Positions 18,190-25,448 of a stretch of 64,000 nucleotides of DNA are shown here, in pieces (the stretch's first letter is position 1; every line of letters begins with the position of its first letter). This stretch comes from Buttiauxella sp965119215 (GTDB lineage: Bacteria; Pseudomonadota; Gammaproteobacteria; Enterobacterales; Enterobacteriaceae). The notes beneath the pieces are model-generated. The model did no database searches. It was not told the origin of the DNA and saw only the letters and a list, made by a program, of their open reading frames with translations. The position numbers were made by a program, and so were the translations under genes. The DNA lies in NCBI GenBank assembly GCA_965119215.1, contig CBCPKK010000014.1:97191-161190 (forward strand), read 5' to 3'.

Positions 18190-19302
18190 CTAAAGCGACT
18201 GAATCACACGCTTAAGCAACCTAATTCTCGGCTCAATGCTATCCAGTTCCAGATATTCCGACGAACTATGGAAACCCGCCCCAATTGGGCCAAAACCATC
18301 CAGTGAAGGCACGCCTAACGCTGCGGTATGGTTAGCGTCGGAACCGCCCCCTACGGACTTCCAGCGTACGTCGATACCCTCTGCTGCTCCGGCTTGCTCA
18401 ACAAGTTTCATCAATGCTTCGGTATCAGCGTTTGGCGACATGGCTGGTTTTTGCACCTGCTGTTGAACAGTAGTTTTCACATCCCGCTCAAATTCGCGCT
18501 CGCTATATGCCTGGATTGCAGCGTGCACACGCGCATATTCATCGTTATCCTGGAAACGGACATCGACAATCATTTCTGCATGCTCTGGTACGATATTTGC
18601 CACTACGCCGCCAGAAATTACACCGGTATTGATGGTGGTTCCTTTAGCAACATCCGCTATATCGCTGATTTCCAGCACGGCACGCGCCAGTGCTTTAATT
18701 GCTGAACGACCAGATTCAGGATCATTTCCGGCATGCGCCGCCACACCTTTAAACGTCAGCTTATAGCCTGCCATCCCTTTACGTGCTTTCACCAGTGAAC
18801 CATCGGCTCTTGCAGCTTCACATACCAGCACGCAGCGGCTGCGTTTTGCTAACTCACCAATCCAGTGATGAGAATGCACTGAGCCGGTTTCTTCATCCGG
18901 GTTCATGACAACGCCAATGGATAAGCGCTCGAGCGTGGCTTTATCCATTTCACGTAGCGCCCAAAGAATATTCAGTAACCCGCTCTTCATATCTGATACG
19001 CCAGGGCCGTAAGCGCGGTTTCCTTCAATGCTGAATGGGCGTTCCGCCACGGTTCCCGCGGGAAATACTGTGTCCATGTGCCCGACAAGCAACACGTCAT
19101 AACGCTCAGCGTCAGGTTTGTTGGTAGCGAAGAGTCCAGGGCCGACTTTTTCACCGAGTGAAATTCTGTCGCAATGCCAATTTTCATTCTGGTACCACTG
19201 CAGGAAAATACGGCTGACTTCTTCAACGCCATCAAGCGTTGCTGTACCACAGTCGATATTCACTACTTTTTTTAGTTCTTGAAGATACTGTTTTAAATCC
19301 AT
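18190..19302 (-). CDS. M20 family metallopeptidase (glutamate carboxypeptidase/aminoacylase-like)
   Basis: 370 residues, no signal peptide. A di-zinc exopeptidase or amidohydrolase of the M20/CPG2 class. The metal-binding scheme is clear: LLVGHMDTVFPAGT (about 70-83), GVSDMKSGLL with the bridging Asp (about 97-106), NPDEETGSVHSH (about 133-144) with the catalytic Glu, CEAARADGS, GGGSDANH near 316, and the last His in GAGFHSSSEYLEL near 345. The substrate is not known. It is the last gene of yjiH-yjiG-M20, 3 nt after yjiG; in E. coli the equivalent operon carries the isoaspartyl dipeptidase IadA, suggesting another dipeptide or amide substrate here. Confidence 0.85.
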   Translation of the reverse strand: MDLKQYLQELKKVVNIDCGTATLDGVEEVSRIFLQWYQNENWHCDRISLGEKVGPGLFATNKPDAERYDVLLVGHMDTVFPAGTVAERPFSIEGNRAYGPGVSDMKSGLLNILWALREMDKATLERLSIGVVMNPDEETGSVHSHHWIGELAKRSRCVLVCEAARADGSLVKARKGMAGYKLTFKGVAAHAGNDPESGRSAIKALARAVLEISDIADVAKGTTINTGVISGGVVANIVPEHAEMIVDVRFQDNDEYARVHAAIQAYSEREFERDVKTTVQQQVQKPAMSPNADTEALMKLVEQAGAAEGIDVRWKSVGGGSDANHTAALGVPSLDGFGPIGAGFHSSSEYLELDSIEPRIRLLKRVIQSL

Positions 19303-19305
19303 GGG

Positions 19306-19776
19306 TTACTCCAAAATCATAAGTCGCATAATAAACATGGCGCCAAAAGCGTTCAGCACCGAAATGGCTATCATTAATGGGATTTGTTTTGCCGGTATGC
19401 CGACGACACCGAGAATGCGGCCAGCATATTGCACCTGTGAACCCATCAGATAAATGGCAGGGGCAAGGATTGCCAGATGCGCACCGGTAAGAATGCCTTT
19501 TTCAAACAAAGTGATAGCAACACCGATGGCTCCGCCCATCGACATCCAGCCGCCAATCAGCACGGCTGCTGCTTCCCCCGGCAGGCCGAAGACTTTCATC
19601 AGCGGGCCAAATAACCAGGCCAGGCCGTTCAACGCGCCAGTGATCTGCAGGGCATAAATAATGATGAAGGCCATCAGTACATTAGGAAGTGTGCTGGTGG
19701 TAGCGATATTCCAGCCTTTACGGGCTCCGGCGACGAACACATCAGTGATCATCGGCTTGGTTGTGGTATCAGCCAT
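19306..19776 (-). CDS. yjiG: YjiG family inner-membrane protein
   Basis: 156 residues, about four hydrophobic segments. It resembles the SpmB half of the spore-maturation/nucleoside-recognition (Gate-domain) membrane proteins. The pair YjiH-YjiG is thought of as a permease, but no substrate is established. The start at 19776 gives MADTTTKPMITDVFVAGARK and overlaps the yjiH end by 8 nt; a frame opening at 19812 lies inside yjiH. Neighbouring peptidase genes suggest transport of a peptide or amino-acid derivative (inference). Confidence 0.82.
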   Translation of the reverse strand: MADTTTKPMITDVFVAGARKGWNIATTSTLPNVLMAFIIIYALQITGALNGLAWLFGPLMKVFGLPGEAAAVLIGGWMSMGGAIGVAITLFEKGILTGAHLAILAPAIYLMGSQVQYAGRILGVVGIPAKQIPLMIAISVLNAFGAMFIMRLMILE

Positions 19777-20482
19777 GCTGCACCTCCACACTTGTCTTGC
19801 GTTCAGTGACATTCAGAATCAGGCGCATCACATTCGCCCCAACAATTTTCATGATAAACATCACGGCTACGCACAAGCCGATGGAGGCGGGTACCGCCGA
19901 AGTACCGTCAATTGCAACGAGCGTAAATAGCACGGCACCAGATGAGAAAAAGTTGGTGATCATCGCTCCGGCAGAAAACTGGAACATGGTGAATATGGTT
20001 TTTTCTTTCTCGGTTATTTGCCCTTCATCGGCCAGTACGCGCGTTAAGGAAGCGCCGACATCGGTGCTTTGTAGGCTGCCAATCAGCGCAAGGCCGGTTG
20101 AGCCAGGAATTCCCATCAGAGGGCGTAAAAGCGGAGTCAGCAGTTTACGGGCAGCATTAAGCGCGCCGTAATGTTCCAGTACGTTGATCATCCCAAGTGC
20201 AAACATCACCGCCGGGATCAGGCCAAAGGCGAACAGGAAACCATCCATCGCACCATGGCCACCTTTACCGCGAAAAGCGCTTTTTGCGACATCAACCGCA
20301 TCGCCCTGAAGGTTCACATCGGTGACGACTTTGCCAAATGCGCCGTTTAGCGTGGTGAAATCGAATACGCCATACCACTCTTTTCCACCCAGCAAGCCAG
20401 AAAAGAACACCATTGCGAACAGCAATGCGATATAGGCACCCGGCCCAACGCGTTGGTTCTCTGAATGAACAGAACTTTCCAT
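19769..20482 (-). CDS. yjiH: YjiH family inner-membrane protein (Gate domain)
   Basis: 237 residues, six or so hydrophobic segments, related to the SpmA half of the Gate/nucleoside-recognition family. Characteristic stretch MGIPGSTGLALIGSLQSTDVG at about 122-142 shows the family's GSLQSTDVG motif. First gene of yjiH-yjiG-M20 peptidase and divergent from queE. The upstream region carries an imperfect palindrome at 20614-20642 that could be its operator. Confidence 0.83.
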   Translation of the reverse strand: MESSVHSENQRVGPGAYIALLFAMVFFSGLLGGKEWYGVFDFTTLNGAFGKVVTDVNLQGDAVDVAKSAFRGKGGHGAMDGFLFAFGLIPAVMFALGMINVLEHYGALNAARKLLTPLLRPLMGIPGSTGLALIGSLQSTDVGASLTRVLADEGQITEKEKTIFTMFQFSAGAMITNFFSSGAVLFTLVAIDGTSAVPASIGLCVAVMFIMKIVGANVMRLILNVTERKTSVEVQHG

Positions 20483-20613
20483 TTATCATTTCCTTATGTC
20501 ATTAGAGGGGAATGCGTTCCTGATGCTAAAAGTATGGTGTGTAAGGAAATATGACGGTGATCAAGCGAGCTGGCTTAGGGGCAAGATAAGTCTGATTGTT
20601 GTGATGGTAGACA

Positions 20614-20642
20614 CAATAACCTTATGGATACATAGGTTATTG
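20614..20642. promoter_or_regulatory. Imperfect palindrome in the yjiH-queE intergenic region
   Basis: CAATAACCTTATG (20614-20626) and CATAGGTTATTG (20631-20642) are inverted copies differing by one extra T, around GATA. It lies about 130 nt upstream of yjiH and 114 nt upstream of queE. It looks like a protein-binding site more than a terminator, as no T run follows on either strand. The regulator is unknown. Confidence 0.45.
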
Positions 20643-20755
20643 CATCGCTCAAATGGCGCTTATTGCAGGACATATGCATCAGCAGCCGCGTTGCGCATGA
20701 TCTCAACCGTCACTTCTGCGATAATTACCCTTTACACCTAATATCTGAGATGACT

Positions 20756-21427
20756 ATGCAGTATCCGATTAACGAGATGTTCCAGACCCTGCAAGGGGAG
20801 GGCTATTTTACTGGTGTGCCCGCCATTTTTATTCGCCTACAGGGTTGCCCGGTGGGCTGCGCGTGGTGCGATACCAAACACACCTGGGATAAACTCGCGG
20901 ATCGTGAAGTCTCTTTGTTCAGCATTCTGGCTAAAACCAAAGAAAGCGATAAATGGGGCAATGCCAGTGCTGAAGACCTGCTGGCTATTTTCCAGCGCCA
21001 GGATTACACCGCGCGTCATGTGGTGATTACCGGTGGCGAACCGTGCATTCACGATCTCACACCGTTAACTTCTCTATTTGAGCATCATGGCTATAGCTGC
21101 CAGATTGAAACCAGCGGTACCCACGAAGTGCGCTGCACAGCGGACACCTGGGTGACTGTTTCCCCAAAAGTAAATATGCGTGGCGGTTACGATGTGCTTT
21201 CGCAGGCGCTGGAACGCGCAGATGAAATTAAGCACCCGGTTGGGCGTATGCGCGACATTGAAGCGCTGGATGAACTACTGGCAACGTTGATTGATGATAA
21301 AAAGCGGATTATTGCGCTCCAGCCTATCAGCCAGAAAGAAGACGCGACGCGTCTGTGTATTGAAACCTGCATTGCCCGCAACTGGCGGCTTTCGATGCAG
21401 ACGCACAAGTATTTGAATATCGCTTAA
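20756..21427 (+). CDS. queE: 7-carboxy-7-deazaguanine synthase QueE
   Basis: 223 residues, the E. coli length. Radical-SAM enzyme that converts 6-carboxytetrahydropterin (the QueD product) to CDG on the queuosine pathway. MQYPINEMFQTLQGEG opens the protein. The cluster ligands are in GCPVGCAWCDTKHTW (about 26-40), and ITGGEPCIHDL is near 89. The start at 20756 matches the family; an in-frame ATG 6 nt upstream and a longer frame from 20663 are less likely. queD lies at 33006-33365, beyond the ygc block. Confidence 0.95.
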   Translation: MQYPINEMFQTLQGEGYFTGVPAIFIRLQGCPVGCAWCDTKHTWDKLADREVSLFSILAKTKESDKWGNASAEDLLAIFQRQDYTARHVVITGGEPCIHDLTPLTSLFEHHGYSCQIETSGTHEVRCTADTWVTVSPKVNMRGGYDVLSQALERADEIKHPVGRMRDIEALDELLATLIDDKKRIIALQPISQKEDATRLCIETCIARNWRLSMQTHKYLNIA

Positions 21428-21433
21428 AACAAA

Positions 21434-21459
21434 ATGCCGGGTGAATCTCCACCCGGCAT
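21434..21459. terminator. Bidirectional terminator between queE and ygcE
   Basis: ATGCCGGGTG (21434-21443) and CACCCGGCAT (21450-21459) form a perfect 10-bp stem with a 6-nt loop between converging genes. An A-rich run precedes it (AAAACAAA), which is a T tract for the minus strand. Confidence 0.82.
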
Positions 21460-21472
21460 ACATCATCATCCA

Positions 21473-22951
21473 CTACGCGTTTGACCAGCTCTGAATAGAA
21501 TCGACCTTGCTCAGGTCGCCATGGAAGACCTCATAAGATTTTTTCAAAATCACATCGGTGTGCTTCGTTAACTCTCTGAATATCCCTTCATTCATGGCGG
21601 CATACAGCGCGGCATTTTTTTCTACCGGTACAAAGGTATCTTTGACCCGCACCATTTTCTCCACGGCTATATCGTAAGAAGGGTAAACGCCAAGGCCGAC
21701 CGCCGTATTGATTGCCGCCCCCAGGCTTGCACAACCATTTATCACATTCCGCTTCGCTGGCAGGTTAAAGACATCAGCAAAGATTTGCATGAACAGGTCG
21801 CTGTTTGAGCCGCCGCCAGTGATGATAATGTGCCGGGCATGACGACCCATTTCATTACACATGTTGTCGTAATTATTTTTCAGGGTTAGCGCAACACTTT
21901 CCAGAATGGAACGATAAATCCAGGCGTAATCCATCGTGGCGTTAAACCCGATCATCGCGCCTCTTTTATACGGTTCCCAGGGATTGGTCAGCCAGTCCAG
22001 CACTGTCATTAAACCGTCGCAGCCTGGTGAAACGTCAGATGCTTTCTTGTTTAACAAATCTTCCGGCGAAAGGCCCTGGGATTTGGCGTCCTGAATCAAA
22101 GAGTCGCCCAACATGTCTCTTAACCAACTGACGGTCCACATCCCTTTGCGAATACCGTAGCCTTCATAGAGCAGTACTTCGGGAACGGAGGACATGATCG
22201 GCCAGTACCAGGCGGGATCTTTAGGCAACTGTTTGCCATTCATCATCAGGGCGATATAAGTGCCCAACGAAATCACGGCGGTTTCATCATCCAACAACCC
22301 AGCCCCGAGCGCTTCCACGGCTTTATCGCTGGTGCTGCACACCACCGGCAAACCTTGCGGGAAGCCTGTCGCCTGAGCGGCATCTTTGGTGATATGGCCT
22401 AATACTGTTCCTGGCATTTGCACATCAAACAGCATGTGGCGCGGGAGATTAAATTTCTTCATCACCTCTTCATCGTCACTCCAGCCCCAGGTTTTATAAT
22501 CCACCGGCCACTGACCAAAATAGTTGGCGACGTTATCTTTCAACTCGCCGGTTAAGCGGTGCGACAGATAACCTGAAAATGAAGTGACATAAGCCACATC
22601 CTGGTTGGTATGTTCGTAAGGTCTGGTAACGCGAGCGTCCTGCCAGCTAATCAACGGGGCTGCGGGCGTGCCATCTGCTTTTAATAAGGCACGGCAACAA
22701 CGAATCGAACCAAGCCCAATGCCGACAATATCTTCTCTATTGCCAGTAAACTGGCTCATCAGATCTTTTCCCGCAGCACATAGCGAAGTCCATAAATCGT
22801 CGTCAGGATGCTCTACCGTGTCGGCATCCGGGGTGTGCATAGGTTGCAGCAGCCCTTTGCCTTCGCAAACCACATTCCCTTGTAAATCATACATTACGAC
22901 TTTCGTGCTCTGGCTCCCGCCATCAATTCCAATAATATATTTTTTAGGCAT
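21473..22951 (-). CDS. ygcE: FGGY family carbohydrate kinase YgcE
   Basis: 492 residues. A hexokinase/actin-fold kinase of the FGGY type: YIIGIDGGSQSTKVVMYD at the N-terminus (phosphate 1), STSDKAVEALGAG, and IITGGGSNSDLFMQIFAD (adenosine motif, about 385-402). The sugar or polyol is unknown. I chose the ATG at 22951 (MPKKYIIG) because GGAG lies 7 nt upstream; the ATG two codons before sits only 1 nt from that box. The gene overlaps yqcE by 8 nt, so the transporter and kinase form one unit. It probably phosphorylates what YqcE imports, and the product could be the YgcP ligand (inference). Confidence 0.9.
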   Translation of the reverse strand: MPKKYIIGIDGGSQSTKVVMYDLQGNVVCEGKGLLQPMHTPDADTVEHPDDDLWTSLCAAGKDLMSQFTGNREDIVGIGLGSIRCCRALLKADGTPAAPLISWQDARVTRPYEHTNQDVAYVTSFSGYLSHRLTGELKDNVANYFGQWPVDYKTWGWSDDEEVMKKFNLPRHMLFDVQMPGTVLGHITKDAAQATGFPQGLPVVCSTSDKAVEALGAGLLDDETAVISLGTYIALMMNGKQLPKDPAWYWPIMSSVPEVLLYEGYGIRKGMWTVSWLRDMLGDSLIQDAKSQGLSPEDLLNKKASDVSPGCDGLMTVLDWLTNPWEPYKRGAMIGFNATMDYAWIYRSILESVALTLKNNYDNMCNEMGRHARHIIITGGGSNSDLFMQIFADVFNLPAKRNVINGCASLGAAINTAVGLGVYPSYDIAVEKMVRVKDTFVPVEKNAALYAAMNEGIFRELTKHTDVILKKSYEVFHGDLSKVDSIQSWSNA

Positions 22952-24266
22952 TTCCATTCTCCAGTAATGCTGTGTTTTCTGATGCAGTGCTAATGGCATG
23001 AATTTTTCGCGACAGTAAAAAGGTAAACACCATCACGATGCAAAGCGCGGTCAGCCCCATGATCCACATGTTTCTGTAGGCCTCGGCTGCGGGCAATGTG
23101 TCCTGCCAGTAGCCAACAACCGGGTAGACGAAGACATCTGGCAGAAAGCCAATGACCGAGCAGATCCCCACCGTGGTTCCCATGATGAACGTTGGCGTGC
23201 GGGCTTCACCTGGGCAGGCGAAGTACAAACCGCGTGAGGCGTAGCAGGTGAAAGCAAGCAGCAGAATCAGCCCGATGCCAATGACGACAGACTGCGGATT
23301 TTGGTTAGTTATCAGCAGCGCAATCAGCGTAATCGCACCCATTAAGGCCAGGAACTGCACCACGCGTGTTGGCGATTTAAACCGACTGTAGGTCGTTATC
23401 AGGCCACCCAGCGGGCCACACATGGCACGGAAAATCTTGTTGATCACGATGCCCATATAACTGGCTGCCACCAGAGACATGCCATAAATTTCAGTAAGAT
23501 AGTTGGTGGAGTAGCTGAGAATGGCGTAGATGGTATAGACGCCAAAAATAATCATACTGCAATACCAGGTGGTGGGGATTTTCAGCACCGAGACGATATC
23601 GCTGAGTTGAAAGGCAGGTTTTGTGGCTTCTTTTTCAGCCGTTTCACGGCCAGTGAAACCATCGCTAACAAAGAACCAGCACAAGATGCCCAGGGCAATA
23701 TAAACGCCGCTGTATATGAGGATCACCGTTTTGAGGCTGTTACCATTGTCTGGTGTAAACCGGGAGAACACCCACATAGTAAATACCGCCAGGGTCATCA
23801 CACCGACACCGCGCAGGCCTTCCATCCAGCCCATGATTTTGCCTTGCTCGTTGTGACCGCCGAGCAATGAAGCGGCTTTAATCGACACTGACCACAGCAT
23901 CAAAATCGTGGTAATAGCAAATGCGACCTGAACGGCAAGCATCACCCACAGTGGGGGATAAAAGGCCATTACGCAGCCTAATAAACCGGTAATAATCATC
24001 GCGCTGGTCATCATGATGCGATGGGAATATTTATCGGCAATAACTCCGCTAGGTGCATAAAGAATAATGGCTGTTATTCCAAAGGTGCTCATGATTAAAC
24101 CGATTTCGGTATTGGAAAATCCCATAAATTTCGCCATGGGGATTTGATAAATATAACGCAGATAAGCCAGGTCAAAACTGACACCACCACTAATGCTTAT
24201 TATTGCCAGAGTTACCCAGCGGCGAAAATTTGATAGTTGCATAGCTATTTTCTCGTCATAGTTCAT
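22944..24266 (-). CDS. yqcE: MFS transporter YqcE
   Basis: 440 residues, about 12 transmembrane segments, major facilitator superfamily close to sugar-phosphate/organic anion symporters. Substrate unknown. Motifs: GGVSFDLAYLRYIYQIPM at about 25-42 and the loop 2-3 motif SGVIADKYSHRIMM near 80. First gene of yqcE-ygcE. The start at 24266 lies only about 12 nt after a terminator T run and has no clear ribosome-binding site; the ATG at 24242 (MQLSNFRRW) has GAG 9 nt before it and is a real alternative. The leader carries the paired antitermination structure described at 24278-24339. Confidence 0.88.
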   Translation of the reverse strand: MNYDEKIAMQLSNFRRWVTLAIISISGGVSFDLAYLRYIYQIPMAKFMGFSNTEIGLIMSTFGITAIILYAPSGVIADKYSHRIMMTSAMIITGLLGCVMAFYPPLWVMLAVQVAFAITTILMLWSVSIKAASLLGGHNEQGKIMGWMEGLRGVGVMTLAVFTMWVFSRFTPDNGNSLKTVILIYSGVYIALGILCWFFVSDGFTGRETAEKEATKPAFQLSDIVSVLKIPTTWYCSMIIFGVYTIYAILSYSTNYLTEIYGMSLVAASYMGIVINKIFRAMCGPLGGLITTYSRFKSPTRVVQFLALMGAITLIALLITNQNPQSVVIGIGLILLLAFTCYASRGLYFACPGEARTPTFIMGTTVGICSVIGFLPDVFVYPVVGYWQDTLPAAEAYRNMWIMGLTALCIVMVFTFLLSRKIHAISTASENTALLENGNA

Positions 24267-24277
24267 TTTCGACAGAC

Positions 24278-24325
24278 AAAAAAAAGAGAAAAGTAACCAA
24301 CCCTTGCGGGAAGATTACTTTTCTC
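24278..24325 (-). terminator. Leader terminator of yqcE-ygcE
   Basis: Read on the minus strand: GAGAAAAGTAA, loop containing CCCGCAAGGG (a small stem with a GCAA tetraloop), TTACTTTTCTC, then eight T. The 11-bp stem is perfect (24315-24325 with 24286-24296). It lies between the promoter region and the first codon of yqcE, so it would stop transcription before the gene unless prevented. Confidence 0.85.
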
Positions 24326-24339
24326 AGCGTCTCTAGTAA
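24308..24339 (-). promoter_or_regulatory. Conserved leader element, yqcE side (candidate antiterminator binding site)
   Basis: On the minus strand this reads TTACTAGAGACGC followed by TGAGAAAAGTAATCTTCCC. It is a near copy of the element on the other arm (24498-24528): TTACTAGAGACG, TGAGAAAAGTA and CTTCCC are identical, with one substitution and one extra base. Its second half is the 5' arm of the terminator, the arrangement of RNA antiterminator sites in GlpP- and BglG-controlled leaders. Binding by YgcP is inferred. Confidence 0.65.
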
Positions 24340-24375
24340 TTGCCAGAATTAATAACATAGCGTCTTATGGGTTAT

Positions 24376-24391
24376 TGTGATAATTATCACG
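24376..24391. promoter_or_regulatory. CRP-like site, yqcE side
   Basis: TGTGATAATTATCACG matches TGTGA-N6-TCACA at nine of ten core positions. Its centre is about 45 bp from the conserved leader element on the minus strand, where a class II CRP site would place the transcript start. Confidence 0.65.
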
Positions 24392-24444
24392 ATTTAAAAT
24401 CAATGATGAAATATCTGGCGATTAAATATGGCAAAGTAAAATAG

Positions 24445-24460
24445 TGTGACTTAAATCACG
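24445..24460. promoter_or_regulatory. CRP-like site, ygcW side
   Basis: TGTGACTTAAATCACG matches TGTGA-N6-TCACA at nine of ten core positions. Its centre is about 45 bp before the conserved leader element of the plus strand, the mirror image of the other arm. Confidence 0.65.
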
Positions 24461-24497
24461 AAACTAGTGTTCGCACCGTGATACTTATTTTAGCCAG

Positions 24498-24528
24498 TTA
24501 CTAGAGACGATGAGAAAAGTAGCTTCCC
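24498..24528 (+). promoter_or_regulatory. Conserved leader element, ygcW side (candidate antiterminator binding site)
   Basis: TTACTAGAGACGA followed by TGAGAAAAGTAGCTTCCC, nearly identical to the inverted copy at 24308-24339. It overlaps the 5' arm of the following terminator. Expected to be the first bases of the ygcW transcript. Confidence 0.65.
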
Positions 24529-24562
24529 TTAACGGGGGAGTTTGCTTTTCTCATTTTTTTTT
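24511..24562 (+). terminator. Leader terminator of ygcWUSRQ
   Basis: TGAGAAAAG (24511-24519) and CTTTTCTCA (24545-24553) pair perfectly. An inner stem CTTCCC/GGGGAG (with one G-U pair) extends the hairpin, and nine T follow. It ends 24 nt before the ygcW start, with the ribosome-binding site CTGGAG in between. Confidence 0.88.
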
Positions 24563-24586
24563 GCCCTGAATAAACTGGAGTCAATT

Positions 24587-25372
24587 ATGTCACTAAGCGC
24601 ATTGAATGAATTTTCACTGGATTTCTTCTCCCTGAAAGGCAAAACCGCCATTGTTACCGGCGGCAACAGCGGGCTGGGACAGGCGTTTGCTGTTGCACTG
24701 GCTAAAGGTGGTGCCAACCTGTTTATCCCAAGTTTTATTAAAGACAACGGCGAAACGCGGGAAATGATTGAACAACAAGGCGTTAGCGTTGAATTCATGC
24801 AGGTTGATATCACTGAAAGAGGCGTCCCTGCGAAGGTGATTGCCGCCTGCAAAGAGCGCTTTGGTGGCGTTGACATTCTGGTGAACAACGCCGGGATTTG
24901 TAAGCTCAACAAGGTATTAGACTTTGGGCGTGAAGACTGGGACCCAATGATCGACATCAACCTGACGGCGGCATTTGAGCTGAGCTTTGAAGCGGCAAAA
25001 CTGATGATCCCGCAAAAAAGTGGCAAGATAATTAATATCTGTTCGTTGTTCTCGTATTTAGGTGGGCAATGGTCACCGGCTTATTCTGCAACCAAACATG
25101 CGCTGGCCGGGTTTACTAAAGCCTATTGTGATGAATTAGGTCAGTATAATATTCAGGTTAACGGTATTGCTCCGGGATATTATGCAACAGAAATCACCAC
25201 TGAAACCCGTAAAAATCCGGAAACGAACAAGCGTGTACTTGATCATATTCCAGCCAATCGCTGGGGTGAAACTCAGGACTTAATGGGTGCGATGGTATTT
25301 TTAGCCAGTCATGCTTCAAATTATGTTAACGGGCATTTATTGGTTGTCGATGGCGGTTATCTGGTTCGCTAA
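24587..25372 (+). CDS. ygcW: SDR family oxidoreductase YgcW
   Basis: 261 residues. Classical short-chain dehydrogenase/reductase, similar to gluconate 5-dehydrogenase/KduD types. Cofactor loop TGGNSGLGQAF at about 24-34, NNAGICKLNKV at about 100-110, catalytic Ser in INICSLFSYLGG (about 154-160) and YSATK (about 167-171), and C-terminal GGYLVR. Start 24587 has CTGGAG 7 nt upstream. First gene of the plus-strand ygc operon; substrate unknown, probably a sugar acid or keto-sugar (inference). Confidence 0.9.
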   Translation: MSLSALNEFSLDFFSLKGKTAIVTGGNSGLGQAFAVALAKGGANLFIPSFIKDNGETREMIEQQGVSVEFMQVDITERGVPAKVIAACKERFGGVDILVNNAGICKLNKVLDFGREDWDPMIDINLTAAFELSFEAAKLMIPQKSGKIINICSLFSYLGGQWSPAYSATKHALAGFTKAYCDELGQYNIQVNGIAPGYYATEITTETRKNPETNKRVLDHIPANRWGETQDLMGAMVFLASHASNYVNGHLLVVDGGYLVR

Positions 25373-25448
25373 TTTAATAATGCAGGTGGTTTCTTTAAAT
25401 ATTATTTAATAATGACGATTCCATTAATATATTCAGGAAGGATGAACT

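Noticed and set aside
20483..20755. Short frame 20496-20741 as a gene
   Set aside because: It covers the divergent promoter region and a palindrome, has no recognisable domain, and its composition is not gene-like.
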